From Flavobacteriaceae bacterium (GTDB lineage: Bacteria > Bacteroidota > Bacteroidia > Flavobacteriales > Flavobacteriaceae), in the NCBI GenBank assembly GCA_024643385.1, contig JAHEMZ010000013.1, positions 1 to 52,482 of the forward strand: 52,482 nt of DNA, written 5' to 3'. Shown one piece after another: positions 1 through 9,485 of this stretch. The notes under the pieces were generated by a model. The model did no database searches, was not told the DNA's origin, and saw only the letters and a list, made by a program, of their open reading frames with translations. Made by a program: the position numbers and the translations under genes. Position 1 is the first letter of the stretch, and each line of letters opens with the position of its first letter.

Positions 1-807
1 AAGATCAATCACCAAATGACCCTCGAAGAATTTAAGGATATCTATTTTTGGGAGTGGATTCATCGAGTGATCGGTCGTTCCATAGGATTAGTGTTTCTTA
101 TTCCCTTTATTTATTTCCTTCTCAAAAAACAACTTTCAAAACCTACTATTCGTAAGGCTTTCATCCTACTCGGATTAGGTGCCTTCCAAGGATTTTTGGG
201 TTGGTATATGGTGAAGAGCGGGCTCGTGGATCGTCCTGATGTGAGCCATTACCGGTTGGCCATGCACCTAACCACCGCATTCATCACTTTTGCCTATACC
301 TTCTGGGTGGCTCTTGATCTGGTTTATCCTCAAACTAAAGTGATCTATAGACCGTTTCGCAATTTCATTCGGTTTACAATGCTTGTTTTGCTATTGCAAA
401 TTATATGGGGTGCCTTCGTTGCAGGATTAGATGCCGGCTGGATCCATAATCATTGGCCCATGATGAATGATGGTGAGTGGATGCATGAAACAGTGACCAT
501 AGAGCAAACCCCGGTGTGGAAGAACTTTGTGGAAGGTAAGAGTGGTGTACAGTTCGTACATCGTTACCTAGCCATTGTGGTTGTTATATTAATCTCAATG
601 ATGGCGTGGAAAAGTCATAAATTGCAGCTTACCCTTTTGCAACTGCGCGGCATCAAATTGGTAGTGGCCTTTGTGTTCATACAGTTTGTACTCGGTGTGT
701 ATGCCCTGTTGCTTCAAGTTCCCGTTTGGCTTGGAGTGGTACATCAGGTAATGGCCTTTTTCCTGTTAGCCGCGCTGACCTTTACCTTACACCGATTCAG
801 TAAATAA
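1..807 (+). CDS. ctaA: Heme A synthase (COX15/CtaA family), 3' part only
   Basis: This is the C-terminal part of an integral membrane heme A synthase, which converts heme O to heme A for cytochrome c oxidase. The reading frame is open to the first base of the window, so the start lies upstream; the ATG at 16 is internal. The visible 268 residues open with the family-typical stretch MTLEEFKDIYFWEWIHR, whose His is a candidate heme ligand. Further His residues sit in or beside helices (HYRLAMHLTTA, VHRYLA, HQVMAF). I count about seven hydrophobic helices. The full family length is about 340 residues, so roughly a fifth is missing. The gene ends in a short AT-rich gap before the pRiA4b-like gene. 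The family call is firm; it is not possible to say from here whether the upstream neighbour is ctaB or an oxidase gene. Confidence 0.93.
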   Translation, partial: KINHQMTLEEFKDIYFWEWIHRVIGRSIGLVFLIPFIYFLLKKQLSKPTIRKAFILLGLGAFQGFLGWYMVKSGLVDRPDVSHYRLAMHLTTAFITFAYTFWVALDLVYPQTKVIYRPFRNFIRFTMLVLLLQIIWGAFVAGLDAGWIHNHWPMMNDGEWMHETVTIEQTPVWKNFVEGKSGVQFVHRYLAIVVVILISMMAWKSHKLQLTLLQLRGIKLVVAFVFIQFVLGVYALLLQVPVWLGVVHQVMAFFLLAALTFTLHRFSK

Positions 808-865
808 ACATTCGTATTTGTTCAAAAATTGCTTCGGTTATATTCCTCAAACAATGAATTAATTT

Positions 866-873
866 TACCTTTG
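866..873 (+). promoter_or_regulatory. Bacteroidetes -7 box (TACCTTTG) upstream of the pRiA4b-like gene
   Basis: TACCTTTG matches the TAnnTTTG consensus of the Bacteroidetes primary sigma factor. It lies 18 bases before the ATG at 892. No clear -33 TTG is seen at the usual spacing. The box lies inside the longer frame that could begin with TTG at 829, which argues for the ATG at 892. Confidence 0.6.
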
Positions 874-891
874 CAACCTAATTTATTTCCC

Positions 892-1404
892 ATGATCTAT
901 CGTTTCAGAATCATTTTGGACACACAAGAAGATGTCTTTCGAGATATTGAGATCGAAGCTTCATCTTCCCTGGAAGATTTTCATAATTCAATTACGCAAG
1001 CCTTCGGCTTTGGAGGTCAGGAAATGGCTTCTTTTTACCTCAGCAATGAACTTTGGGAACAAGGGGAAGAAATTGCCCTATTTGATATGAGCGACGAACC
1101 CGGAAGCGTTCGGATCATGCATGAGACCGAATTGGAAGAGGTGTTGAATGAAGAGCAAACACGCATGATCTACGTGTATGATTTCTTCAATATGTGGACC
1201 TTCCTGGTGGAACTTGCAGAAATAACCGAGATCGAAGAAGGCAGGATCTATCCTAACTTAATGTTTGCGCACGGTCAAATTCCCGAAGAGGCTCCGGATA
1301 AGGAGTTTATTGGAGAAGAATTAGAAGATGATGACATGGATGATGAATTTGGAATGGATCCTGAGGATTACGACCAACTCGATTTTGACGAAAACTGGAA
1401 TTAA
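892..1404 (+). CDS. Plasmid pRiA4b Orf3-like family protein
   Basis: The protein is 170 residues from the ATG at 892. It begins MIYRFRIILDTQEDVFRDIE, followed by a segment like SSSLEDFHNSITQAFGF, the characteristic start of the pRiA4b Orf3-like fold. Members of this family are widespread, and their biochemical role is not established. The C-terminal 35 residues are very acidic (EELEDDDMDDEFGMD), giving a strongly anionic tail. A TTG at 829 in the same frame would add 21 residues, but the -7 box sits inside that extension, so I reject it. The next gene (NdpA-like) starts 25 bases downstream on the same strand, so the two are probably co-transcribed. Family assignment is from the N-terminal motif; function is unknown. 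Confidence 0.82.
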   Translation: MIYRFRIILDTQEDVFRDIEIEASSSLEDFHNSITQAFGFGGQEMASFYLSNELWEQGEEIALFDMSDEPGSVRIMHETELEEVLNEEQTRMIYVYDFFNMWTFLVELAEITEIEEGRIYPNLMFAHGQIPEEAPDKEFIGEELEDDDMDDEFGMDPEDYDQLDFDENWN

Positions 1405-1429
1405 GCGCTAAAAAACTACCCAAGACTAA

Positions 1430-2488
1430 ATGATCAACTTATTTAATGCTCACATTGCCTCTTTGTCTATTCACAAAGTTGGAAACAAGAGCAGAAACGA
1501 AGCTATTTTTCTTTCTGCACAACCTTATAAATTGGATGATGAGATCACTCCTCTTCTGAAGGAATTTTTCTTAAAACCATTTCGTGAGAAAGAAGAAAAC
1601 TACTTTCAGTTTCAACACGATTCCGATCTGGAGTTTCATTCCCTCTATCAACTAGTGAGTGAAATGTTTCAAGCTCCGGAGCAGATACACGATATCAGTA
1701 AAAAAATAACGCAGCATCTCTTCGATCAGTCCATGCATCCACACATCAAAAGCGGTGAAGTGTATATAGCTTATTTGGAGAACCTTCAGATCGACAACGA
1801 AAAAGTGGATGCAATAGGAATCTTTAAATCTGAATTGAAACAAGAATTCTTGCAATTCACAGAAGGTGACCATCAATTGGACGCCTTACTACAAGAAGGT
1901 GTAAACTTGAATAGACTGGATAAAGGGGCGCTTATCTTCAATACTAAGATGGAGGAAGGATATAAGATCCTAACCGTCGATAGCAATCGTTACGACACTC
2001 GTTATTGGTTGGAAAGTTTTTTGGGGGTGGATGCTTTTGCAGATGAAAACTTTTACACAAAAAAATACCTTAAATTTTGCCAAGACTTTGCAAAGGACGT
2101 TGTTTTGCCCGCTGAGGATAAAAAACAGGAGGTAATGTTTATGAACCGTGCCGTAAATCATTTTGCCAAGAACGACACCTTCGAAGAAACGGCTTTTGTG
2201 AATGAAGTGATCGACAATCCGGATCTGATCCCTGAATTTCGTCATTACAAATCGGAAAAAGCACCTAAGTACAGCATTGAGGACCTCACTACCTTTCCCA
2301 TCGCAAATACTGCCGTGACCGCAGCGCGAAAAAAAATGAAGAATACAATCGTATTAGACACCAACATTCAGATCAAATTAGATTTCATCAATCCTGAAAG
2401 TGCAGAACGCTTTGTGGAAAAAGGATGGGATGAAGAGCGACAGATGTACTATTATTTAGTATATTTCAACAAGGAACAGAAATCATAA
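1430..2488 (+). CDS. 37-kDa nucleoid-associated protein, NdpA/YejK family
   Basis: A 352-residue soluble protein that matches the NdpA (YejK) family over its whole length, starting MINLFNAHIASLSIHKVGNKS, with the family's recurrent LSIHKVGN and the LFNTKMEEGYKILTVD-like core. Family members bind the nucleoid in proteobacteria; in Bacteroidetes the role is inferred only. Length is near the family norm (about 335-350). There is no signal peptide or membrane segment. It follows the pRiA4b-like gene by 25 bases and no terminator is seen between them, so they likely form a two-gene unit. The closing region KNTIVLDTNIQIKLDF and FVEKGWDEERQMYYY is also typical of the family. Confidence 0.87.
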   Translation: MINLFNAHIASLSIHKVGNKSRNEAIFLSAQPYKLDDEITPLLKEFFLKPFREKEENYFQFQHDSDLEFHSLYQLVSEMFQAPEQIHDISKKITQHLFDQSMHPHIKSGEVYIAYLENLQIDNEKVDAIGIFKSELKQEFLQFTEGDHQLDALLQEGVNLNRLDKGALIFNTKMEEGYKILTVDSNRYDTRYWLESFLGVDAFADENFYTKKYLKFCQDFAKDVVLPAEDKKQEVMFMNRAVNHFAKNDTFEETAFVNEVIDNPDLIPEFRHYKSEKAPKYSIEDLTTFPIANTAVTAARKKMKNTIVLDTNIQIKLDFINPESAERFVEKGWDEERQMYYYLVYFNKEQKS

Positions 2489-2542
2489 GGTCTATTTAAA
2501 GAGAGATTGGGAACGATTTTTGTGGCTTTACTGGAAAAAACT

Positions 2543-2920
2543 ATGATGAATCGACTCCTTCTTTTGATCCTCTTTTTATTCATTTTAAGCATGAGCAGTT
2601 GCTCTAAGGATAACGAAATAAAGACCACTGCTTTAATTTTCACTCCTACCGAGAGCATTTCTAATACGGAGACCCTTAGTTATGGATTAGGACAATTTGG
2701 CCATGCTGAACTTACAAGCATTACTTCACAAGCTCAGAACGCTGAAATTAGCGAATTAAGAATTCATCCCGTGACGGGGGAAGTGATCTACTTCTACCAA
2801 CCCAAAGCAGGTTTTATGGGACAAGATCATGTTCAGTTGCGCACGGAAAGCGGTCCGCTGGGCAGTCCGGAAAGTACTACCGTAATGCGCGCCAATATTA
2901 CGATAGAGGTTTCTTTTTAG
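2543..2920 (+). CDS. Small lipoprotein with an Ig-like (cadherin/Big-type) strand pattern
   Basis: I start this 125-residue protein at the tandem ATG at 2543 rather than the TTG at 2507, because it then opens with a clean lipoprotein signal: a run of Leu/Phe/Ile followed by the lipobox SMSSC and SKDN. The mature part is a single domain of about 100 residues. Near the end, IYFYQPKAGFMGQDHVQLRT resembles the Y-x-P-x-x-G-F-x-G-x-D signature of bacterial Ig-like repeats, which usually occur in long surface proteins. Here it is one isolated copy on a lipid anchor. Location is inferred to be the periplasmic or outer-membrane leaflet. Function is unknown. The neighbours on either side appear to be separate transcription units. 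Confidence 0.75.
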   Translation: MMNRLLLLILFLFILSMSSCSKDNEIKTTALIFTPTESISNTETLSYGLGQFGHAELTSITSQAQNAEISELRIHPVTGEVIYFYQPKAGFMGQDHVQLRTESGPLGSPESTTVMRANITIEVSF

Positions 2921-3010
2921 ATACCTGTCTTTCTCAGCCCCAAAATGAAGAATGTAACATATTACAGGTACATTCGTCTAATTCTTAACTAATCGTCAAA
3001 AACCAATATT

Positions 3011-3907
3011 TTGCATCCCATACTCACCATTAACAACCTTACTAAGAAATTTGGTTCCCTTACTGCCGTCAATGACTTATCCTTTACCATTGAAAAAGGA
3101 AATGTCTATGGCATCTTAGGACCAAACGGCAGTGGAAAATCAACTACGCTGGGAATCGTTTTAAATGTGGTCAATCGTACCTCCGGAAATTTTCATTGGT
3201 TTGATGGGACTGACACTACGCATAATGCCCTTAAAAAAGTGGGAGCCATTATCGAGCGACCTAACTTTTATCCCTATATGACGGCTTTACAGAATCTTCA
3301 TTTGGTTTGTAAGATCAAAGAGGTCTCATATGACAAAGTAGAGGAAAAATTGGAATTGGTTGGCCTTTTAGATCGGAAGAACAGTAAGTTTCAAACTTTT
3401 TCATTAGGAATGAAACAACGCTTAGCAATTGCTTCTGCCTTACTGAACGATCCTGAAATACTTATCCTGGATGAACCCACCAACGGACTCGACCCCCAAG
3501 GGATTCATCAAATTCGAGAAATAATTAAGAAGATTGCCTCACAAGGAACTACGATCCTGTTAGCTTCTCATCTTCTTGATGAAGTGGAAAAAGTTTGTTC
3601 TCATGTGGTGATTCTGAGAAAAGGTGTAAGTCTCTATGTAGGTACTGTTGATGGAATGAATGCGAGCCATGGATTTATGTTGCTTCAGAGTTCAGATATG
3701 GATGCATTAAAAGTTGCCCTGGAAGAAATGAATACGTTCCAATCGATTAAACGAGAAGGCGATCTGTTTTTTGCCTATCTCAAGGAACCGATGGACGCCT
3801 CTACTTTAAATAAAGAGCTCTTTAAAAAAGGGATTGTTCTCTCACGATTAGAGAAAAAGAAAGAAAGCCTTGAAGAACAATTCCTTGAACTTACCAAAAA
3901 CAACTAA
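3011..3907 (+). CDS. ABC transporter ATP-binding protein (BcrA/NatA-like)
   Basis: A 298-residue ATPase subunit. Walker A is GPNGSGKST (about residues 38-46), the signature is LGMKQRLAIA (about 132-141), Walker B is ILDEPTNGLD, and the switch His is in LLASHLLDE. The C-terminal 90 residues are the extension typical of BcrA/CcmA-type exporters. The start is a TTG at 3011; no ATG fits ahead of the conserved LTINNLTKKFG. A box-like TACATTCG lies at 2969-2976, and TATTTTG overlaps the TTG, so the promoter is unclear. The permease gene begins 2 bases after the stop, so the two subunits are coupled. The substrate cannot be read from sequence; drug, peptide or sodium export are family precedents. 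Confidence 0.93.
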   Translation: MHPILTINNLTKKFGSLTAVNDLSFTIEKGNVYGILGPNGSGKSTTLGIVLNVVNRTSGNFHWFDGTDTTHNALKKVGAIIERPNFYPYMTALQNLHLVCKIKEVSYDKVEEKLELVGLLDRKNSKFQTFSLGMKQRLAIASALLNDPEILILDEPTNGLDPQGIHQIREIIKKIASQGTTILLASHLLDEVEKVCSHVVILRKGVSLYVGTVDGMNASHGFMLLQSSDMDALKVALEEMNTFQSIKREGDLFFAYLKEPMDASTLNKELFKKGIVLSRLEKKKESLEEQFLELTKNN

Positions 3908-3909
3908 CC

Positions 3910-4737
3910 ATGCTACGATTACTTGAAATAGAACTGATCAAACTTAGAACCAGCCGAGTGAGCCGGGTGCTTATTGTAAGTTATTTCTTTTTACTTACCT
4001 CTATCGCATTGATCGCTGCCATTAAGTTTGACATTGGGCCAATCAAATTTCATTTGGCGGATCAAGGGATTTTTAATTTTCCTTACATCTGGCATTTCAA
4101 TACCTATGTTGCGGCATGGCTGAAACTATTTCTCGCCATCATAATTGTATCTATGGTCGCCAATGAATATGATAATAAGACTTTAAAACAGAATTTAATT
4201 GACGGTTTAAGCAAACAAGAATTTATACTGTCTAAATTCCTGACCGTACTTTTATTTTCCGTGGTATCCGTGGTTTTCGTCGGATTTGTTTCTTTGATCC
4301 TAGGCCTTATTTATTCCGACTATATGGAATTGGGAATTATATTTTCCGATTTACAATACTTTGTCGGCTATTTTGTAAAGCTCGTAGGTTTCTTTTCATT
4401 TTGTTTATTCTTAGGGATTTTGATCAAGCGATCTGCTTTTGCCTTGGGCTTTTTGATCCTTTGGCAAGCCGTCGAAGGTATATCGGCAGGAATATTATAT
4501 TGGAAAGCCGAGAGTATTGCTCCCTATGTACTTCGTATTTTTCCGCTGAACGCCATGTCCAATCTTATCAAGGAGCCCGGAACCCGGTTAGGGGCCGTGA
4601 AAAGTGCCGCAAGTCAGTTAGGGGAAGAATTTACAAAAGACTATAGCGTGCAAGTATTAGATGTGATCATTGTTCTGGCCTGGACCGCATTATTCATCTA
4701 TGGATCCTATGCCTTATTAAAAAAACGCGATTTATAA
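3910..4737 (+). CDS. ABC-2 type permease subunit
   Basis: A 275-residue membrane protein with about six hydrophobic helices and no ATPase motifs. It begins MLRLLEIELIKLRTSRVSRV, the common start of BcrB-like and ABC-2 permeases, and ends with ALLKKRDL. The segment MVANEYDNKTLKQNLIDGLS matches the conserved loop (E-Y-x-x-x-T-x-x-x-L-x-x-G) after helix 2 of this family. It starts 2 bases after the ATPase gene and is certainly its partner. Together they should form an inner-membrane exporter of unknown substrate. A perfect palindrome overlaps the stop codon and probably ends the transcript. Confidence 0.9.
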   Translation: MLRLLEIELIKLRTSRVSRVLIVSYFFLLTSIALIAAIKFDIGPIKFHLADQGIFNFPYIWHFNTYVAAWLKLFLAIIIVSMVANEYDNKTLKQNLIDGLSKQEFILSKFLTVLLFSVVSVVFVGFVSLILGLIYSDYMELGIIFSDLQYFVGYFVKLVGFFSFCLFLGILIKRSAFALGFLILWQAVEGISAGILYWKAESIAPYVLRIFPLNAMSNLIKEPGTRLGAVKSAASQLGEEFTKDYSVQVLDVIIVLAWTALFIYGSYALLKKRDL

Positions 4738-4743
4738 ATCGCG
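4726..4743 (+). terminator. 18-base perfect palindrome overlapping the permease stop codon
   Basis: CGCGATTTA is followed directly by its reverse complement TAAATCGCG, then ACCTTTT. The TAA stop (4735-4737) lies in the stem. With only a short T run this is a plausible but not textbook intrinsic terminator. As a perfect palindrome it could also bind a dimeric regulator. Confidence 0.55.
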
Positions 4744-4815
4744 ACCTTTTAAAAGTCTTCTGTAAAGAAGAGGTAGTAAATATTTGTATATTTAACTATC
4801 AAAGCTTTGTTCCCG

Positions 4816-7245
4816 ATGAAACTTACATTAATTACCGTATTGTCCATTCTTTGCTTTATACCTTTTCATGGGGTAGGTCAGGAGATTGAACTTTATCAGC
4901 AATTCAATGGTCGTTATGATTATCTCGCATTTGGAAACACCTTAAATCTCAGCGAGAATACAGGCATAGAAGGTCAGTGTGACTTTTTAACTGAAACCTC
5001 CGCCCTCTTTGAATTGGAGGCCGATCAAACAATGATTGCGGCCTTCTTGTATTGGGCAGGCTCCGGTGAAGGCGATTTCTCCGTAACACTGAATGGAATC
5101 ACCATCGATTCTGAACGTAATTTCAACTATCAATTAGATGCAACCCATTTTTATTTTGGAGGATTCTCAGATGTCACTGCCTTAGTTGCTTCTGCCGGAA
5201 ACGGCATTTATACGCTTACCGACTTAACCCCGGATATCACTCCTGAAATTTATTGTTCAACCCCAGGGAATACTACCAATTTTGCGGGATGGGCGATCAC
5301 GGTCATCTATGAGGATAATGACCTTACTTTAAATCAAGTGAATGTTTTTGACGGGTTCGAGGCGGTCTCCCAATTCAATAATACCCTCAATATCGAACTG
5401 AATAACCTAAATGTGCTGGACAATGTAGGTGCTAAGATCGGATTCACCGCATGGGAGGGGGATCTAAATTTGGCAGTTAATGAGACATTACGGGTTAATG
5501 GAAATATCATTTCCAACCCGCCTTTAAATCCGGAGGAGAATGCCTTCAACGGCACGAATAGCTTTACCGGATCATCCGAATTCTATAATATGGACCTTGA
5601 TTTCTATACGATCGAGAATAATATTCAACCGGGTGATGAAAGTGCATTGGTCCAACTTACTTCAGGACAAGATCTGGTCATAATCAACAATGTGGTAACG
5701 GTATTGAACACCGAATTACCGGATGCATCCATCATCATTGATGATTTTGAAGGGTCAACGGAGTGTGGTGATCGCGAATTAGCTTTGGAGTACACCGTTC
5801 ATAATAGTAACAGCACGGCGGAACTGGAAGCGGGAGTGTCCATTGGATTCTATGCTGATAATACCTTACTGGGAAGTGCACAGACCTCCATGATTCTGCC
5901 TATTGATGGTTCAGAAAGCGGTTCCATTGTATTAACAGTTCCGGAATCGGTTCCCGCCGACTTCCTCTTTAGGGCCTACGTAGATAACATCGCTGCCATT
6001 CACGAGCTGAACGAAAGTAATAATGAAGATACCTTAGAAGTTCATTTACAAGTAATTCCCGACGTAGAAGGACGGGTGAATGACCTGGAAATTTGTGATG
6101 TGTTTGGAGTTGAATATTTCGATCTCACCTCAGCGACTTCCCTGATAGATCCGTATAATAATATAGACTATTACTTGTTGGAAGAGGATGCGATGCAGGA
6201 GCAGAACGAAATTGAAGATCCTGAAAATTTCTTAAATACTGAAAATCCTCAGACGATATGGATTCGAGTGTTCAATCCGGATTGTTTTATTATTTCTAAC
6301 TTCCAAATAGAAAGTGTCATCTGTCCCTTACCGGATGCAACCGTCACCATTGACAATGACATCTACGCCTGTCGGCAAAGAAATTTGACACTGGCATATA
6401 CGGTTTACAACACAGAGGGAACCGCACTACTCCCTTCGGGAACATTTGTAGCATTTTATGCCAACCTGCAACTTATTGCGATAGCCCAAACTTTGAACCC
6501 CATACCCATTGGAGGATCTGAGTCGGGAAGTCTTGAGATTACTCTCCCTGAAAGCATTCCTAATGAATTCATATTAAAGGCGATCGCTGACGACAACGGC
6601 GCAGGGATCGGCAGCGTAGAAGAATTGAACGAATTCAATAATGAATTTGAGTTAAACGTGGAATTTGGGATTTTGCCACCTATTCCGCCCTTACCGGAAC
6701 TTTCCGAATGCGATACAGGTCTGGAAAGAGCCTTTTTTAATTTGTTGGAGGATGATTTTTTAGAGGCTATAACTGCGAATAGCTCGGGGAACGTTCAGTT
6801 CTTTCTTACGCAAGAAGACGCCGTCATGAATATAAATCCAATTGTCAATCCCGGTGAATATGAAAATTTGAGTAACCCCCAAACCCTTTATATCCGCCTG
6901 GAAAATGAGATCTGTTTTACGACAGCATCCTTCCAATTAAAAGTAGAAAAATGCCCTCCTGTCATCCCGCAAGGTATCAGTCCGAATGGTGACGGTCTAA
7001 ACGACATTTTCAAAATAGAGTATATAGTAGACGTGTTTCCGAATTTTGTATTGAGTATCTATAGTCGTGAAGGCAATCTGATCTTTGAAGGCGGAAATGA
7101 AGACGGTCTCTGGAATGCCATTCCAAACCTCGGTATCTTGCAGCAAAATAAGGTGGTTCCGGTAGGCACTTATTATTATGTCCTTGTATTGAATGACCCT
7201 GATTATCCTAAACCTTTTATTGGATTTGTATATGTGAACTACTGA
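4816..7245 (+). CDS. Large surface protein with CARDB-like repeats and a T9SS type B (gliding-motility) C-terminal domain
   Basis: An 809-residue exported protein. The ATG at 4816 (not the TTG at 4807) gives a standard signal peptide ending near HGVGQ. The N-terminal 290 residues form a beta-rich domain that contains FLYWAGSGEGDFSVTLNG. Two tandem modules follow (see the repeat entry), each a CARDB-like strand domain ending in ELNE-N-NE, then a domain ending NPQTI/L-Y-IR. The last 90 residues begin QGISPNGDGLNDIFKIE and end FIGFVYVNY, the signature of the gliding-motility-associated C-terminal (CHU_C) domain. Such domains direct export through the type IX secretion system. Likely role is adhesion or matrix contact; no catalytic motif is visible. 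Confidence 0.88.
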   Translation: MKLTLITVLSILCFIPFHGVGQEIELYQQFNGRYDYLAFGNTLNLSENTGIEGQCDFLTETSALFELEADQTMIAAFLYWAGSGEGDFSVTLNGITIDSERNFNYQLDATHFYFGGFSDVTALVASAGNGIYTLTDLTPDITPEIYCSTPGNTTNFAGWAITVIYEDNDLTLNQVNVFDGFEAVSQFNNTLNIELNNLNVLDNVGAKIGFTAWEGDLNLAVNETLRVNGNIISNPPLNPEENAFNGTNSFTGSSEFYNMDLDFYTIENNIQPGDESALVQLTSGQDLVIINNVVTVLNTELPDASIIIDDFEGSTECGDRELALEYTVHNSNSTAELEAGVSIGFYADNTLLGSAQTSMILPIDGSESGSIVLTVPESVPADFLFRAYVDNIAAIHELNESNNEDTLEVHLQVIPDVEGRVNDLEICDVFGVEYFDLTSATSLIDPYNNIDYYLLEEDAMQEQNEIEDPENFLNTENPQTIWIRVFNPDCFIISNFQIESVICPLPDATVTIDNDIYACRQRNLTLAYTVYNTEGTALLPSGTFVAFYANLQLIAIAQTLNPIPIGGSESGSLEITLPESIPNEFILKAIADDNGAGIGSVEELNEFNNEFELNVEFGILPPIPPLPELSECDTGLERAFFNLLEDDFLEAITANSSGNVQFFLTQEDAVMNINPIVNPGEYENLSNPQTLYIRLENEICFTTASFQLKVEKCPPVIPQGISPNGDGLNDIFKIEYIVDVFPNFVLSIYSREGNLIFEGGNEDGLWNAIPNLGILQQNKVVPVGTYYYVLVLNDPDYPKPFIGFVYVNY
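5716..6960 (+). repeat. Two tandem ~205-residue modules inside the T9SS surface protein
   Basis: Unit 1 runs from about 5716 to 6327, unit 2 from 6328 to about 6960. Both open with the same bases, TTACCGGATGCA, coding LPDA. Matching protein segments include LALEYTVHN / LTLAYTVYN, GSESGSIVLTVPES / GSESGSLEITLPES, ELNESNNE / ELNEFNNE and NPQTIWIR / NPQTLYIR. Divergence is high at most positions, so the duplication is old, but the opening bases are still identical. Confidence 0.8.
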
Positions 7246-7387
7246 TAACCTTCTCCATCTCCCATAATCTCTCTTCCTGTACCTCCTTAAAATCCATTGT
7301 CGTCCCTTTATTCAACGGACTCATTTTTCACACCATAGCAAGACATATCCACTAGTAAATAAAGACTTTTAGGCTAAAAAATTTGTT

Positions 7388-7395
7388 TATTTTTG
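7388..7395 (+). promoter_or_regulatory. -7 box (TATTTTTG) of uvrB
   Basis: Exact TAnnTTTG match, 20 bases before the ATG at 7416. It lies downstream of the TTG at 7383 that could extend the frame, so the extension would not be transcribed from this promoter. No good -33 TTG is visible. Confidence 0.65.
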
Positions 7396-7415
7396 TCTTT
7401 TACCCCTTCCACCTG

Positions 7416-9419
7416 ATGAAATTTGAGATTGTAAGTGATTTTACCCCCACCGGAGACCAACCTGAAGCTATACGGCAATTGGTGGAAGGATTGAACAATG
7501 GTGAACCCTACCAAACACTATTAGGAGTAACAGGAAGTGGCAAAACTTTTACGGTGGCCAATGTTGTGGAACAAGTACAAAAACCCACCTTGGTTTTGGC
7601 CCACAACAAAACTTTGGCCGCACAGCTTTACAGTGAGTTCAAACAATTCTTTCCAAAGAACGCTATAGAATACTTTGTATCGTACTACGATTATTATCAA
7701 CCGGAAGCATATATACCCAGTAGCGGAACGTATATTGAAAAAGATCTTTCCATCAACGAGGAGATCGAAAAACTCCGACTTAGCACAACCTCTTCGTTGC
7801 TTTCCGGCAGGAGAGATGTCCTAGTGGTCGCCTCAGTTTCTTGTCTGTATGGAATTGGAAACCCTGTTGAGTTTCAAAAGAATGTGATCGAGTTGAAAAA
7901 AGGACAGATCATTTCCAGGACAAAATTATTGCATCAATTGGTACAGGGATTGTATGCTCGAACAGAAGCTGATTTCCATAATGGAAGATTCCGCATCAAA
8001 GGAGATACGGTAGATGTATATCCCGGTTATGCGGATAATGCGTTCAGAATTCACTTTTTTGGCGATGAAATTGAAGAAATTGAAGCCTTTGATCCGTTGA
8101 CCAATGAGATCATAGAAAAATACGAGCGACTCACCATTTATCCGGCCAATATGTTCGTGACTTCCCCGGATGTGTTGCAAGGTGCCATCAGGGATATTCA
8201 GGACGATCTGGTAAAACAAGTTGATTATTTTAAAGAAATAGGCAAACATTTAGAAGCAAAAAGATTGGAAGAACGGACCAATTTCGATCTGGAAATGATT
8301 CGTGAATTAGGCTACTGCAGCGGAATTGAGAACTATTCACGTTACTTGGATCAACGTTTACCCGGAACACGCCCTTTTTGCCTATTGGACTATTTCCCGG
8401 ACGATTTTCTGATGATCGTGGATGAAAGTCATGTTTCTATGCCTCAGGTAAGTGCCATGTACGGCGGCGACCGAAGCAGAAAAGAAAACTTGGTAGAATA
8501 CGGGTTTCGATTGCCGGCTGCCATGGACAACCGACCCCTTAAGTTTGAAGAGTTTGAGGTGTTGCAAAATCAAGTGATATACGTAAGTGCCACCCCTGCC
8601 GATTATGAATTGGAGAAAAGTGGAGGAGTTTATGTCGAACAGGTAATTCGGCCAACGGGATTGTTAGACCCTCTAATAGAAATTCGTCCAAGCCTGAATC
8701 AAATTGACGACCTTTTAGAAGAGATTCAATTATGCGTGGAAAAAGATGAACGCGTACTAGTGACAACACTTACAAAGCGTATGGCTGAAGAGCTCACCAA
8801 ATACATGGCGCGCATCAATATTCGTTGTAGATATATTCATAGTGACGTGGATACCTTGGAACGGGTTGAGATCATGCAGGACTTGCGATTGGGTTTGTTT
8901 GATGTGTTGGTAGGCGTAAATTTATTGCGAGAAGGATTGGATTTACCGGAAGTATCACTAGTTGCCATTTTGGATGCAGATAAGGAAGGTTTTTTGCGCA
9001 GTGCCCGCTCCCTCACACAAACTGTAGGTCGTGCGGCCAGACACGTGAATGGGAAAGCGATCATGTATGCCGACAAAATTACAAAAAGTATCCAGGCCAC
9101 TCTTGATGCAACAGAATATCGAAGAAGTAAGCAAACCCAATACAATATTGAACATGGCATTACTCCAACTGCCATTAAAAAATCGTTGGAAAATGCGTTA
9201 ACCAAAAAGAAAACAGAAGCATATTCCTTTGAAACGGCAGCATCGCTTGCTGCGGAATCTCAAAATGAATATCTGACCAAAGAACAAATTGAAAAGAAGG
9301 TGAGAGATACCCGAAAGGAAATGGAAAAAGCCGCCAAGGAATTAGACTTTATAATGGCTGCCAAATTGAGGGATAAAATCAAATCCTATCAAAAAAAATT
9401 GGAGAGCTTGAAGGAATAG
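7416..9419 (+). CDS. uvrB: Excinuclease ABC subunit B
   Basis: The damage-verifying helicase of nucleotide excision repair, 667 residues from the ATG at 7416, the normal length. Walker A is GVTGSGKT (residues 37-44). The beta-hairpin region, with [10 protein letters not shown] and [10 protein letters not shown], follows. Walker B is the DESH of [16 protein letters not shown]. Helicase motif VI is around [13 protein letters not shown]. The C-terminal 40 residues are the UVR domain that contacts UvrA/UvrC ([19 protein letters not shown]). The TTG at 7383 is rejected because a -7 box lies after it. It appears to be a single-gene transcription unit; uvrA and uvrC are not in the window. Confidence 0.98.
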   Translation: MKFEIVSDFTPTGDQPEAIRQLVEGLNNGEPYQTLLGVTGSGKTFTVANVVEQVQKPTLVLAHNKTLAAQLYSEFKQFFPKNAIEYFVSYYDYYQPEAYIPSSGTYIEKDLSINEEIEKLRLSTTSSLLSGRRDVLVVASVSCLYGIGNPVEFQKNVIELKKGQIISRTKLLHQLVQGLYARTEADFHNGRFRIKGDTVDVYPGYADNAFRIHFFGDEIEEIEAFDPLTNEIIEKYERLTIYPANMFVTSPDVLQGAIRDIQDDLVKQVDYFKEIGKHLEAKRLEERTNFDLEMIRELGYCSGIENYSRYLDQRLPGTRPFCLLDYFPDDFLMIVDESHVSMPQVSAMYGGDRSRKENLVEYGFRLPAAMDNRPLKFEEFEVLQNQVIYVSATPADYELEKSGGVYVEQVIRPTGLLDPLIEIRPSLNQIDDLLEEIQLCVEKDERVLVTTLTKRMAEELTKYMARINIRCRYIHSDVDTLERVEIMQDLRLGLFDVLVGVNLLREGLDLPEVSLVAILDADKEGFLRSARSLTQTVGRAARHVNGKAIMYADKITKSIQATLDATEYRRSKQTQYNIEHGITPTAIKKSLENALTKKKTEAYSFETAASLAAESQNEYLTKEQIEKKVRDTRKEMEKAAKELDFIMAAKLRDKIKSYQKKLESLKE

Positions 9420-9485
9420 AAAAATAGAGAATCGCCTATTTAACACAACCTATTTGCCCTTTTAAACATTATTAAAAGCAATTAC

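Noticed and set aside
7217-7324. 35-codon minus-strand frame after the T9SS type B gene
   Set aside because: It overlaps the 3' end of the surface-protein gene antisense, and neither promoter nor recognisable motif supports it.
8837-9205. 122-residue minus-strand frame
   Set aside because: Antisense shadow of the conserved uvrB helicase region.
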